Notes: a model not told the origin generated them from the letters alone. 64,000 nt of DNA from Promicromonospora sp. MEB111 (GCF_030209445.1 NZ_JARVSD010000021.1:33196-97195), one strand, 5' to 3'. Shown: positions 8,492 to 17,306, numbered from the stretch's first letter. Numbers and translations: made by a program.

Positions 8492-9937
8492 CTAGTTGAC
8501 GCCGCCCTCCGGCTCGTTGAGCGCCTCGATGTCGGTGATCCCGGTGCGCTGGCCGAGCAGCCGGTTCGTGATCCATGTCAGGATCCACAGGACGAAGCCG
8601 ATGCCGAGGAGCCAGCCGGCGATCTGGTACTGGATGACGTCCCGCCCGGTCCACGGCCCCACGAGGAACAGGCAGCAGATCGCCCCGACGATCGGCAGCA
8701 CGGTCGGCGCCACGAAGTGCTTCCGGTCGATCGGGTCGCGGCGCAGCACCAGCACACAGACGTTGACGATGGCGAACACGGCCAGGAGCAGCAGCGCCGT
8801 GGTGCCGCCGAGCGCGGCGACCACGTCGTTCTCCGGGTCGCGGCTGACGAAGTAGATCAGTCCGAACGAGATGGCCGTAGTGACCAGGATGGCGACCCAT
8901 GGCGTCTGGCGGCGGGCGCCCACCCGCCCCAGCGCGCTGGGCAGCACGTTCTGCTTGGCCATGCCGTACAGCAGGCGGCTGGCCATGAGCATGTTGATGA
9001 GCGCCGAGTTGGCGACGGCGAACATCGAGATGAAGGGCAGGATCGTCCCGGCCGGGATGCCCGGCGCCGCCGTCTCGACCACGGTCACCAGCGGGGTGTC
9101 GCTCTCCGCCAGCACGCCGACCGGGACGATCGCGACCGCGAACAGGGAGACGAGCACGTAGATGACCCCGGTGATGCCGATGCCGGTGATCATCATCTTG
9201 GGGAAGTTCTTGACGGGGTCGTGCGTCTCCTCCGCCATGTTGACCGAGTCCTCGAACCCGACCATCGCGAAGAACGCCAGTGACGTCGCGGCGGTGACGG
9301 CGAAGAACGCCCCCTTGTCACCCGGGTCGTCGAACACGATGGTGCGGGAGAAGTCGACGTTGCCCGCGAACGCGGCGTAGAAGCCGATGAGGATCACGAG
9401 CAGCAGACCCGACAGCTCCACCAGGGTGAGGAAGACGTTGGCCTTGACGCTCTCGCCGACGCCGCGCAGGTTGATCGCCGCGACCAGCCCCATGAAGATC
9501 AGCGCGACCGTGATGATGAGGGTCGCGTTCGTCTCGTCGAGCCCGAAGCCGACGGCGAGGTTGGACGCGAACGCGCGGGCCGCCGTCGACGCCGAGGTGA
9601 TGCCCGAGCACATGACGGTGAAGCACACCATGAAGGTGAACAGGTGGATGCCGAACGCCTTGTGCGTGTAGAGCGCCGCGCCCGCTGCCCGGGGGTACTT
9701 GGTGACGAGCTCCAGGTACGAGAACGCGGTGATGAGGGCGACGAGGAACGCGACGATGAACGGCGCCCACGCCGCACCGCCGACCTCGGCCGCGACGTCT
9801 CCGGTCAGTGCGTAGACGCCCGTACCGAGGATGTCACCCACAATGAAGAGCAGGAGGAGCTTGGGCCCCATGACCCGCTTGAGCTCGGTCGGTTCCTCGC
9901 CGAGGGCTGCGTGCTCCCCGGCCGTTGGCTGGCTCAT
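8492..9937 (-). CDS. APC-superfamily amino-acid permease
   Basis: A 481-residue membrane protein with about twelve hydrophobic segments. The first, LLLLFIVGDILGTGVYALTG, carries the glycine-rich GTGVYALTG motif of APC-superfamily transporters. The loop ELVTKYPRAAGAALYTHKAFG is also typical. It should import amino acids or a related amine; the substrate cannot be read from the sequence. GGAGG lies 8 bases before ATG at 9937, which decides this start over an in-frame ATG 36 codons upstream. It is transcribed against the rhamnose genes and separated by a palindrome, so it is probably unrelated to rhamnose use. Confidence 0.88.
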   Translation of the reverse strand: MSQPTAGEHAALGEEPTELKRVMGPKLLLLFIVGDILGTGVYALTGDVAAEVGGAAWAPFIVAFLVALITAFSYLELVTKYPRAAGAALYTHKAFGIHLFTFMVCFTVMCSGITSASTAARAFASNLAVGFGLDETNATLIITVALIFMGLVAAINLRGVGESVKANVFLTLVELSGLLLVILIGFYAAFAGNVDFSRTIVFDDPGDKGAFFAVTAATSLAFFAMVGFEDSVNMAEETHDPVKNFPKMMITGIGITGVIYVLVSLFAVAIVPVGVLAESDTPLVTVVETAAPGIPAGTILPFISMFAVANSALINMLMASRLLYGMAKQNVLPSALGRVGARRQTPWVAILVTTAISFGLIYFVSRDPENDVVAALGGTTALLLLAVFAIVNVCVLVLRRDPIDRKHFVAPTVLPIVGAICCLFLVGPWTGRDVIQYQIAGWLLGIGFVLWILTWITNRLLGQRTGITDIEALNEPEGGVN

Positions 9938-10063
9938 TTCCGTCGCCTCCGTTCTGGGGCGGCACGTCGTCGGGCCGCCTCCGTAGCTGCGGGCAGTGTG
10001 CACCCCTGATCGGCCAAGGGTTCCGCAACGGGCACGACTCGGCAACGGACGCGCCGCAAGTTC

Positions 10064-10092
10064 TTGACGCTCTGACCTGGCAGGTCTATCTT
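10064..10092 (+). promoter_or_regulatory. Sigma-70-type promoter for the rhamnose importer
   Basis: TTGACG (10064-10069) and TATCTT (10087-10092) are separated by exactly 17 bases. The LacI-like operator at 10104-10120 would cover the start site, which fits repression by blocking RNA polymerase. Confidence 0.65.
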
Positions 10093-10103
10093 CCGAAGTA
10101 TCT

Positions 10104-10120
10104 GTTTGAACGATTCAAAC
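10104..10120. promoter_or_regulatory. LacI-like operator before the rhamnose importer
   Basis: GTTTGAACGATTCAAAC is made of two 7-base inverted arms around CGA, 46 bases before the ATPase start. It resembles the 12-base motif at the other rhamnose promoters but is one base shorter in the centre, so it may be a variant site or bind a different family member. Confidence 0.6.
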
Positions 10121-10166
10121 GCCAGATAGCGGTCAATGCAGACCGCCCGCATCTCGACGGAGAGAC

Positions 10167-11687
10167 ATGCAGAACGCCGCACCGACGCTGCGCCTGGAGG
10201 GGGTCGCCAAGTCCTTCGGGCCCGTGGCCGCGCTCCGCTCGGGCACCCTGGTGGTGCAGCCCGGCAGCATCCACGCCCTCGTCGGCGAGAACGGCGCGGG
10301 CAAGTCCACGCTGGTCAAGATCGTGGGCGGCGTGCACCGCCGGGACGCGGGCGTGGTCGAGCTCGACGGCGAGCCCGTGGACTTCACCGGTCCCGCCGAG
10401 GCCAAGGCGGCCGGCGTCGCCGTGATCCACCAGGAGCCCGCGAGCTTTCCCGACCTGACGGTCGCCGAGAACATCTACCTCGGCCGCGAGCCGCTGGGCC
10501 GGTTCCGCCGCATCGACCGGCGCGCCATGCGCGCGGGGGCGCGCGAGCTGTTCCGGGACCTCGGCGTGGACCTCGACCCGGACCGCCCCGCGGAGGGCCT
10601 GTCCATCGCGGACCAGCAGATCGTCGAGATCGCCAAGGCGATCTCCCTGGACGCCCGCCTCCTGGTCATGGACGAGCCGACGGCGGCGCTCAGCGCCGTC
10701 GAGGTGCGCCGCCTGTTCGCCGTCGCCCGCGGGCTGCGCGACGCCGGCCGCGCCGTCGTCTTCATCTCGCACCGCCTCGACGAGGTCGCCGACCTCTGCG
10801 ACACCGTCACCGTGATGCGCGACGGCGAGCACGTCTCCACCGACCCGGTCGCCGGCGTGACGGCGGACGAGCTGGTGCGGCGCATGGTCGGCCGCGCCGT
10901 CTCCGACCTCTACCCCAAGGTGCCGAGCACGCCCGGCGAGGTGGTGCTCCGGGTCGAGGGACTGCAGTCCACCGGCACCTTCCACGACGTGTCCTTCGAG
11001 GTGCGGGCGGGCGAGATCGTCGGCCTGGCCGGCCTGGTCGGAGCCGGGCGCAGCGAGATCGCCCGCGCCGTGTTCGGCGTCGACCGGTACGACGCCGGGC
11101 GCGTTGCCGTCGACGGGCGGACCCTGCGCCCGGGCGACCCGACCGCGGCCATCGCCGCGGGCCTCGCCCTGGTCCCCGAGGACCGGCGCCTGGAGGGCCT
11201 GGTCACCGAGTCCTCCGTGGCGCGGAACGTCTCCGCCGTCTCCCGACGCCGCCTGGCACGCCTGGGCATCCTGCTGCCCGACGCCGAGGCGCGGCTCGCG
11301 CGCGACTGGTCCGGTCGGCTGGCGGTGAAGGCCGGGGCACTCGACGCCGTGGCCACGACCATGAGCGGCGGCAACCAGCAGAAGGTGGTGCTGGCCAAGT
11401 GGCTGGCCACCGGGCCGAAGGTGCTGATCGTGGACGAGCCCACCCGCGGCATCGACGTGGGCACCAAGGCCGAGGTGCACCGGCTGCTGTCCACGCTGGC
11501 CGCCGAGGGGCTGGCGGTCCTGATGATCTCGTCCGAGCTGCCGGAGGTGCTGGGCATGGCCGACCGCGTGCTCGTGGTCCGCGAGGGGCGGATCGTCGCG
11601 GCGCTGGACCGCGCGGACGCCACGCCGGAGACCGTGATGCGCGCCGCGACGCCGGGTGCGTCGTCCGAGCGGGGTGACGCCGCATGA
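10167..11687 (+). CDS. rhaT: Rhamnose ABC importer, dual ATP-binding subunit
   Basis: A 506-residue protein with two fused ABC domains, the CUT2 (ribose/rhamnose) type ATPase. Domain 1 (about residues 7-240) has Walker A GENGAGKS at 40-47, an LSIADQQ signature and Walker B LLVMDEPTAAL. Domain 2 (about 255-500) has a degenerate Walker A (VGAGRSE), the signature MSGGNQQKVV at about 399 and Walker B VLIVDEPTRGID. The degenerate second site is normal for this family. Two permeases and a binding protein follow in an overlapping operon. The rhamnose assignment rests on the surrounding rhamnose genes and operator, so related substrates remain possible. Confidence 0.88.
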   Translation: MQNAAPTLRLEGVAKSFGPVAALRSGTLVVQPGSIHALVGENGAGKSTLVKIVGGVHRRDAGVVELDGEPVDFTGPAEAKAAGVAVIHQEPASFPDLTVAENIYLGREPLGRFRRIDRRAMRAGARELFRDLGVDLDPDRPAEGLSIADQQIVEIAKAISLDARLLVMDEPTAALSAVEVRRLFAVARGLRDAGRAVVFISHRLDEVADLCDTVTVMRDGEHVSTDPVAGVTADELVRRMVGRAVSDLYPKVPSTPGEVVLRVEGLQSTGTFHDVSFEVRAGEIVGLAGLVGAGRSEIARAVFGVDRYDAGRVAVDGRTLRPGDPTAAIAAGLALVPEDRRLEGLVTESSVARNVSAVSRRRLARLGILLPDAEARLARDWSGRLAVKAGALDAVATTMSGGNQQKVVLAKWLATGPKVLIVDEPTRGIDVGTKAEVHRLLSTLAAEGLAVLMISSELPEVLGMADRVLVVREGRIVAALDRADATPETVMRAATPGASSERGDAA

Positions 11688-12718
11688 CCGCCCTGACCGC
11701 CCTGCTGCGCCGGCGCGAGGCCGGCATCGCGCTGGCCCTCCTGGTCGTGATCGGCGTGACCACCGCGATCCAGCCCGGCTTCCTGCTCAGCTCGGGCGGC
11801 TGGCGGGACCTGCTGCTCACGCCCGCGATCCTCGTGGTGCTCGCCGTGGGTCAGGCCGTGGTGGTCATCACGCGCAACGTCGACCTCTCCGTGGGCTCGA
11901 TGCTCGGCCTGACCGCCTACCTGGCCGGCCGGCTGTTCATCGACGTGCCGGACCTGCCGATCGTCGTGGTGGCGCTGGTCGCGGTCGCGGCCGGGGCGGT
12001 GCTGGGCCTGGTCAACGGCTCGATCGTGGCGTTCGCCCGTGTGCCGGCCCTCGTCATCACGCTCGGCACGCTGTACGTCTACCGAGGGGTGGCCCTGACC
12101 TGGGCGGGCAGCGACCGGATCGACGCCGGCGACATGCCGCGCGCGTTCCTCGCCCTGGGCACGCGGCAGGTGCTCGGCGTGCCCGTGCTGACGATCGTCG
12201 CCGCCGTCGTGCTGGCCGTCGTCGCCTACTACATGTACACGTCGCGCGGCGGGCGGCAGCTCTACGCGATCGGGTCCGACCCCGACGCCGCCGAGCTGCA
12301 GGGCCTGCCCGTCCGGCGTCGGCTGCTCGGGGCGTTCGCCCTGAACGGGGCGCTCGCCGGGCTGGCCGGCGTGATGTTCGCCGCGCGGTACGGCACCGTC
12401 TCGTCCGGCGCGGGGGTGGGCCTGGAGCTGCAGGTCGTGGGCGCCGTCGTGGTGGGCGGCGTCGCGATCTTCGGCGGCAGCGGCACCGTCGTCGGGGCGG
12501 CGCTCGGCGCGATGCTGCTGCTCACCATCAACCGGGCCCTGCCCGTGGTGGGCATCCCCGACTTCTGGCAGCGCGCGGTGGTGGGCGCGCTCATCATCGG
12601 CGCCATCGCGCTGGACCGCGTGCTGGCCCGGCGGCGGTCGCACCGCCTCGCGGCCGAGCGAGATACCGACCAACCCGGCGGCGCCGGCCCGGCCGACCGC
12701 GAGGAGGCGACCCCATGA
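11684..12718 (+). CDS. rhaP: Rhamnose ABC importer permease 1 (CUT2)
   Basis: A 344-residue CUT2-family permease with about eight to ten hydrophobic segments. It has the family motifs VVVITRNVDLSVGSMLGL near the first third and GGVAIFGGSGTVVGA near the C-terminal half. The ATG lies in the stop of the ATPase gene (ATGA). It ends in a polar tail of about 30 residues. It should pair with the next gene to form the channel of the importer. Confidence 0.88.
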   Translation: MTALTALLRRREAGIALALLVVIGVTTAIQPGFLLSSGGWRDLLLTPAILVVLAVGQAVVVITRNVDLSVGSMLGLTAYLAGRLFIDVPDLPIVVVALVAVAAGAVLGLVNGSIVAFARVPALVITLGTLYVYRGVALTWAGSDRIDAGDMPRAFLALGTRQVLGVPVLTIVAAVVLAVVAYYMYTSRGGRQLYAIGSDPDAAELQGLPVRRRLLGAFALNGALAGLAGVMFAARYGTVSSGAGVGLELQVVGAVVVGGVAIFGGSGTVVGAALGAMLLLTINRALPVVGIPDFWQRAVVGALIIGAIALDRVLARRRSHRLAAERDTDQPGGAGPADREEATP

Positions 12719-13710
12719 GGACCCACGCCCGCCCGTGGTGGCAGCGCGCGCTGCTCACCCGCGAGATGCTGACGATCCTGATCCTGGTCGCGGCCTGGGT
12801 GGTCGCGTCCGCCGTCGTGCAGGGCTTCGACGGCCCGCTCACCATCACCTACCTGGTGCTCGACGTCGCCCCCGTGCTGCTCATCGCCCTGCCCATGACG
12901 CTGATCATCGCCACGGGCGAGATCGACCTGTCGGTCGCGTCGGTCGTGGGCCTGTCCAGCGTGACCTTCGGGCTGCTGCACCAGGCCGGGTTCGGCCTGT
13001 GGGTCGCCCTGCCGGCGTCGGTGCTGCTGGGCGCGGTGTGCGGCGCCGTCAACGGGACGCTGGTCGCGTACGGCGGGCTGCCCTCGCTGGCCGTCACCAT
13101 CGGCTCGCTCGCCCTCTACCGCGGCCTCGCCGTGGGCCTCCTGGGCACCACGGCCGTCACCGACTTCCCCGAGTCCTGGACCGACGGCGCCACCGAGAAC
13201 CTGGGGGAGTCGCCCTGGCCGGTGGTCACGCTCGGGCTGGTCGTGCTGATCGCCGTCTTCGCCGTCCTGCTGCACGCCACGCCGTTCGGCCGGAACGTGC
13301 TGGACATCGGCCGCAGCAGCGAGGCCGCCCGGTTCTCCGGCGTCGACGTCAAGCGGACCCTCCTCGTCCTGTTCGTGCTGTCCGGGGCGGTCTCTGCGCT
13401 CGCTGGCGTCTATTACACGCTCCGCTACGGCAGCGCCCGCGGCGACAACGCGACCGGCATGGAGCTCCAGGTCGTGGCGGCGGTGCTGCTCGGCGGGGTG
13501 TCCATCTTCGGCGGGCGCGGTGCGATCCACGGCGTGGTCGCGGGCGTGCTGCTCATCGGCGTGCTCAGCAGTGCCCTCCGGCTGGAGGGGGTCACCGTCA
13601 ACGTCATCAACATCGTGATCGGCACGGCGCTCGTCGTGTCGGTGGTCGCGCCGCGCATCGCGGGCGGCCTCAGGGTCCGACGGCGTCCGGCGGTCGGGCA
13701 AGGAAGCTAG
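12715..13710 (+). CDS. rhaQ: Rhamnose ABC importer permease 2 (CUT2)
   Basis: A 331-residue membrane protein paralogous to the preceding permease. The motifs LIIATGEIDLSVASVVGLSS and GGVSIFGGRGAIHG correspond to those in the partner. The ATG is inside the partner's stop codon (ATGA). Two distinct permeases in series followed by a binding protein is the RhaTPQS-type arrangement described for rhizobial rhamnose importers. The gene ends with TAG, 11 bases before the binding-protein start. Confidence 0.88.
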   Translation: MRTHARPWWQRALLTREMLTILILVAAWVVASAVVQGFDGPLTITYLVLDVAPVLLIALPMTLIIATGEIDLSVASVVGLSSVTFGLLHQAGFGLWVALPASVLLGAVCGAVNGTLVAYGGLPSLAVTIGSLALYRGLAVGLLGTTAVTDFPESWTDGATENLGESPWPVVTLGLVVLIAVFAVLLHATPFGRNVLDIGRSSEAARFSGVDVKRTLLVLFVLSGAVSALAGVYYTLRYGSARGDNATGMELQVVAAVLLGGVSIFGGRGAIHGVVAGVLLIGVLSSALRLEGVTVNVINIVIGTALVVSVVAPRIAGGLRVRRRPAVGQGS

Positions 13711-13721
13711 GGAGACGAACG

Positions 13722-14747
13722 ATGAGGTTCACATCTGTGCTCGCGGCCGGCACGGCCGCTGTGCTCGCACTGGGGCTGACCGCCTGCGGCGGCGGGGGCG
13801 ACGAGGGTGGTGACGGCGCCAGCGGCGAGACCGAGGGCGCCACCATCACGATGCTGCCCAAGAATCTGGGCAACCCGTACTTCGAGGCGTCCACCGCGGG
13901 CGCGGAGGAGGCGGCCGAGGAGCTGGGGGCCACCGTCGACGAGGTGGGGCCGGACACGGCGTCGCCCGACTCGCAGGTGCCGTTCATCAACACCGCCGCC
14001 CAGCAGGGCGTGAGCGCGCTGGTGATCTCGGCGAACGACCCGACGGCGATCGGCGACGCGCTCGACGAGGCGCGGTCCGCGGGCACCAAGGTGGTCACGT
14101 TCGACTCGGACACCGAGCCGCAGTACCGCGACCTGTTCGTCAACCAGGCCTCGGCCGAGGGCATCGCGGACAAGCAGCTCGAGCTCATCTCCGACCAGAT
14201 CGGTGGCGAGGGCGAGATCGCCATCCTCTCGGCGTCGGCCAACGCGACCAACCAGAACGCGTGGATCGCGATCATGGAGGAGAAGCTGGCCTCCGACTAC
14301 CCGGACATCGAGCTCGTCGAGACCGCCTACGGCGACGACGACGACCAGACGTCGTTCGACAAGACGGCGGCGCTGCTCCAGTCCCACCCGGACCTCAAGG
14401 GGATCGTGTCACCCACGACCGTGGGCATCGCCGCGGCGGCGCGCTACGTGTCGACGTCCGAGTACAAGGGCAAGGTCGCGGTCACGGGCCTCGGCACGCC
14501 CAACCAGATGCGCGAGTACGTCGACGACGGCACCGTCGAGGCGTTCGCGCTGTGGAACCCGACCGACCTGGGCTACCTGGCGACGCAGGCCGCCGCGGCT
14601 CTCGTGGCGGGCGACATCACGGGCGAGGAGGGCGACACCTTCGAGGCCGGCCGGCTCGGTGAGTACACCGTGGGGGCCGACGGCGAGGTGCTGCTCGGCG
14701 AGCCGTTCGTGTTCGACAAGAGCAACATCGACGACTTCGACTTCTGA
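13722..14747 (+). CDS. rhaS: Rhamnose-binding lipoprotein of the ABC importer
   Basis: A 341-residue periplasmic-binding-protein (type I, ribose-like) lipoprotein. The lipobox LGLTAC places the lipidated cysteine at residue 22, followed by a Gly/Asp/Glu-rich linker to about residue 40. The core has two Rossmann-like lobes (ITMLPKNLGNPYFEA; ALVISANDPTAIGDALDEA). GGAGA lies before the ATG at 13722. It would hold the sugar at the outer face of the membrane and deliver it to the two permeases upstream. Rhamnose specificity is inferred from context. Confidence 0.88.
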   Translation: MRFTSVLAAGTAAVLALGLTACGGGGDEGGDGASGETEGATITMLPKNLGNPYFEASTAGAEEAAEELGATVDEVGPDTASPDSQVPFINTAAQQGVSALVISANDPTAIGDALDEARSAGTKVVTFDSDTEPQYRDLFVNQASAEGIADKQLELISDQIGGEGEIAILSASANATNQNAWIAIMEEKLASDYPDIELVETAYGDDDDQTSFDKTAALLQSHPDLKGIVSPTTVGIAAAARYVSTSEYKGKVAVTGLGTPNQMREYVDDGTVEAFALWNPTDLGYLATQAAAALVAGDITGEEGDTFEAGRLGEYTVGADGEVLLGEPFVFDKSNIDDFDF

Positions 14748-14821
14748 CCCTGCTCCGGCCTCGTCGTCGAGCCGCGTGCCGTGACGTGACATGCCGTGAC
14801 GTGATGTGACGTCCGGCCGAG

Positions 14822-14893
14822 CTCCCCTTTGAGGCCGGGGTTGCTCCTCTTTGCGACCCTTCAAAGCGGAGTAACCCCGGCTCCAAGGGGGAG
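14822..14893. terminator. Long imperfect hairpin after rhaS
   Basis: Two 32-base arms (14822-14853 and 14862-14893) pair at 27 positions around an 8-base loop. It follows the importer operon by 74 bases and probably ends it. The arms share short blocks (CTTTGAGGCC, GCTTTG) with the hairpins at 40580 and 52095. Confidence 0.6.
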
Positions 14894-15033
14894 TTCGGGT
14901 TGTCCCCGGCGACTGCCGTGCCCTCCGGCGCCCCCCGGGTGATCCAGGCGGTGTCCAGGAAAAGATCACCCGCTCCGCAGGGGTGAAACCTGGGGGCGTC
15001 GTGCCTGGTCACCACTAACGTCACCCTGTTCTT

Positions 15034-15064
15034 CGCGTCGGCCGCACCCCGTGCGGCCGACGCG
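15034..15064 (+). promoter_or_regulatory. Perfect leader hairpin just upstream of the amidase RBS
   Basis: CGCGTCGGCCGCAC (15034-15047) pairs with 15051-15064 around a CCC loop and is followed by TTTCG. It ends 9 bases before the GAGGAGG ribosome-binding site (15074-15080). Such a hairpin in a 5' leader could be an attenuator or the expression platform of a riboswitch; I could not match an aptamer upstream. Confidence 0.45.
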
Positions 15065-15085
15065 TTTCGATGCGAGGAGGACACA

Positions 15086-17107
15086 GTGGTTCGGCACGCG
15101 GCAGCACCGGCATCCAGGTCGAAGCAGGGTCCCCGGCACAGCGCGGGCAAGCCGGCGCTCGCCGGGACCGCGGTGGGCAGGACGATCATCCTCGGCGTGG
15201 CGCCGGCGATGGTGCTCGGCGGCGCGCTGGCTCCGGCGGCGACGGCGCTGACGGCGGAACCGTCCCTGGAGCCCGAGGGCATCGCGGCCCCCGCGGACTC
15301 CGCGCTGCCCGACGCCGGCACCACGGAGGCGCAGGTCGAGACCGTCGAGGTCGCCGCGGCCCCGGCCGAGGAGACCGCCGTGGTCGACGACGTCACGGGT
15401 GCGGACCCGGAGGCGGCCGCCGGGACCGCCACGGCGGCGGACGGCGCCGTGGTGCTCGACACCGCCGACACCGACGGACGGATCGCGGGCGCCATCGAGG
15501 TGCCGGACGGGTTCCAGACGGTCGGGCTGTCCTGGCCGGCCGAGATCGATCACGTCGTTCCCGAGATGCAGGTGCGTACCCGGGCCACCGATGGGACCTG
15601 GAGCGGCTGGAGCCACCTGGAGAAGTCCACGGACGGCGCCGACGGCGGCTCCGCCGTCGTGACGTCCGCGCCGGTCTACGTGGGCGAGGCCGACGCCGTG
15701 CAGCTCGCGACGGTGGACGAGGCCGCCGAGTTCCCGGCGGGCGTGGAGCTCAGCCTCGTCTCGTCGGCGCAGGTCACCACGGCCGCGGCGACGACGTCGG
15801 GCACGGTCGCGCCGTCGGCCACCACGGCGGGGCCCACGATCATCACGCGCGAGGAGTGGGGCGCCGCGCCCCGCTGCCTCGAGCCGGGCACCGGCCCCAC
15901 CTGGTTCCCTGCCGAGGGCGGCCTCAAGGCCGCGGCCGTGCACCACACGGTGAACCCGAACGACTACGCCACCGTGGCCGAGGCCATGCAGGCCATCCGC
16001 AACGACCAGGCGTACCACCAGCAGACGCACGGCTGGTGCGACATCGGCTACAACTTCCTGGTCGACAAGTGGGGCAACATCTACGAGGGCGCCGACGGCA
16101 GCATCGAGGAGCCGATCATCGGCGCCCACACCGGCGGCTTCAACACCGGCACGGTCGGCGTCGCGATGATCGGCACGTACACGACGGCGGCGGGCGTGAA
16201 GCCCACCACCGCCCAGCGGGACGGCGTGGCCAAGATCATCGGCAGCCGCCTCGCGCAGTACGACGTGAACCCGGACGAGACGACGGTCCTCACCGCCGCC
16301 GGCCACACCGACGGCGGTCGCTACTACGCGGGCGACCAGGTGACGCTGCCGCGGGTCTTCGGGCACCGCGACACGCACCAGACCGAGTGCCCGGGCGAGC
16401 TCGCCTACCCGCTGCTGTCCGGGATCCAGGACCAGGCTGCCGTGTACGCGAAGCAGTACGCGGAGGTGGACGAGCAGTCCAAGAACTTCGTGCAGGCGAT
16501 GTACCAGGACTACCTCGGCCGGGCGGCCACGGCCACGGACATCGAGAGCTGGTCCTACCGCGTCTCGGTGGACGGGCCGGGCGTGCTGGCCGACGGCATG
16601 GCCAAGTCGGACAACTACCGCAAGGTCCGCATCAGCCAGGCGTTCCAGGCGACCCTCGGCTACACGCCGTCGGCCACCCAGACGGCCAACTACCTCGCCA
16701 TGGTCAAGAAGAAGACGCGGACGATCGACCAGATCGAGCCGTACCTGATGGGCACCTCGACCTACTACAAGCACGTGGGCGGCACCGACGCGAAGTACGT
16801 CACCGCGCTGTACCAGCACATCCTGCACCGGCCGCCGACGTCGGACCAGCTCAAGCACTGGATGCCGCGGCTGAACACCCTGGGCCGCGCGGGCGTGGTC
16901 AATGCCCTGTGGAAGAACCCGCAGGCGGTGCGGTACCGGGTCGTGGCGACCTACCAGCACTACCTCGGCGTCGCGCCGACCACCGCCCAGGCCGACACCT
17001 GGGTCAAGCGCCTCACGACGGCCGGTACCACCGAGGACGAGGCCACGCTGCGCCGCGCGATCGTGGTGACCACGAAGTACCTGGCCGCGGCGGACGCGAG
17101 GTACTGA
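15086..17107 (+). CDS. Secreted N-acetylmuramoyl-L-alanine amidase (PGRP/Amidase_2) with C-terminal DUF4214-like repeats
   Basis: A 673-residue exported protein from a GTG start with GAGGAGG upstream. The signal region ends near residue 55 (LAPAATALT). An acidic linker and a beta-rich segment precede the amidase domain, about residues 250-450. Zinc ligands are visible: the HH of AVHHTV at 286-287, and H427 and C435 in GHRDTHQTECPG. The C-terminal third (about 465-660) contains three repeats of the type MYQDYLGRAAT.DIESW, ALYQHILHRPPTSDQLKHW and TYQHYLGVAPTTAQADTW, which resemble DUF4214. The enzyme should cut the amide between muramic acid and the stem peptide. It has its own palindrome-bounded unit inside the rhamnose region. 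Confidence 0.88.
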   Translation: MVRHAAAPASRSKQGPRHSAGKPALAGTAVGRTIILGVAPAMVLGGALAPAATALTAEPSLEPEGIAAPADSALPDAGTTEAQVETVEVAAAPAEETAVVDDVTGADPEAAAGTATAADGAVVLDTADTDGRIAGAIEVPDGFQTVGLSWPAEIDHVVPEMQVRTRATDGTWSGWSHLEKSTDGADGGSAVVTSAPVYVGEADAVQLATVDEAAEFPAGVELSLVSSAQVTTAAATTSGTVAPSATTAGPTIITREEWGAAPRCLEPGTGPTWFPAEGGLKAAAVHHTVNPNDYATVAEAMQAIRNDQAYHQQTHGWCDIGYNFLVDKWGNIYEGADGSIEEPIIGAHTGGFNTGTVGVAMIGTYTTAAGVKPTTAQRDGVAKIIGSRLAQYDVNPDETTVLTAAGHTDGGRYYAGDQVTLPRVFGHRDTHQTECPGELAYPLLSGIQDQAAVYAKQYAEVDEQSKNFVQAMYQDYLGRAATATDIESWSYRVSVDGPGVLADGMAKSDNYRKVRISQAFQATLGYTPSATQTANYLAMVKKKTRTIDQIEPYLMGTSTYYKHVGGTDAKYVTALYQHILHRPPTSDQLKHWMPRLNTLGRAGVVNALWKNPQAVRYRVVATYQHYLGVAPTTAQADTWVKRLTTAGTTEDEATLRRAIVVTTKYLAAADARY

Positions 17108-17117
17108 CGGGGTGGCT

Positions 17118-17189
17118 CGGGTGGTCGGTGGTTCGTCAGGTGATCGGCAGCCCGGGCTGCCGATCACCTGACGAACCACCGACCACCCG
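17118..17189. terminator. Perfect 72-base palindrome (family B) after the amidase gene
   Basis: Positions 17118-17153 are exactly complementary to 17154-17189, with centre GGCAGCCCGGGCTGCC. It starts 11 bases after the amidase stop. The core CGTCAGGTGATCGGCA recurs in the palindrome at 38430-38471. It probably terminates the amidase transcript before the rhamnose isomerase promoter. Confidence 0.8.
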
Positions 17190-17222
17190 CCGTGGCGCGT
17201 GGCGCCGTGCTCCCCTTGCGTC

Positions 17223-17251
17223 TTGACCCTTGGGCGGGTGGGGAATAGGCT
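17223..17251 (+). promoter_or_regulatory. Sigma-70-type promoter for the rhamnose catabolic operon
   Basis: TTGACC (17223-17228) and TAGGCT (17246-17251) are 17 bases apart. The LacI-type operator at 17256-17269 lies immediately downstream over the expected start site. Confidence 0.65.
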
Positions 17252-17255
17252 CGTA

Positions 17256-17269
17256 ATGAATCGTTTCAA
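17256..17269. promoter_or_regulatory. LacI-type operator before rhaI
   Basis: ATGAATCGTTTCAA fits the same TGAANCGNTTCA pattern as the site at the lacI/rhaM promoter. It follows the -10 element by 4 bases, a position expected for a repressor site. Confidence 0.7.
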
Positions 17270-17306
17270 GGTGCGCACGAGGGCGTGCGCGGAGAGGGAG
17301 GACGCC

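Larger units (their letters stand above)
14748..15085. other. 338-base gene-free region between importer and amidase
   Basis: No convincing gene. It holds, in order, a short repeated stretch (TGCCGTGACGTGACA and a variant, 14777-14811), a large hairpin (14822-14893), a 9-base inverted repeat CGGGTGATC/GATCACCCG (14936-14944 and 14964-14972) and a perfect hairpin just before the amidase ribosome-binding site (15034-15064). A promoter for the amidase must lie here, but I see no clear -35/-10 pair. Confidence 0.6.

Noticed and set aside
14894..15085. c-di-AMP (ydaO-type) riboswitch before the amidase
   Set aside because: I could not find the conserved aptamer blocks by eye; only hairpins are visible, so the call is left open as a structured leader.
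17118..17189. Transposon end or attachment site
   Set aside because: No transposase, integrase or target-site duplication nearby; the position after a stop codon fits a terminator.
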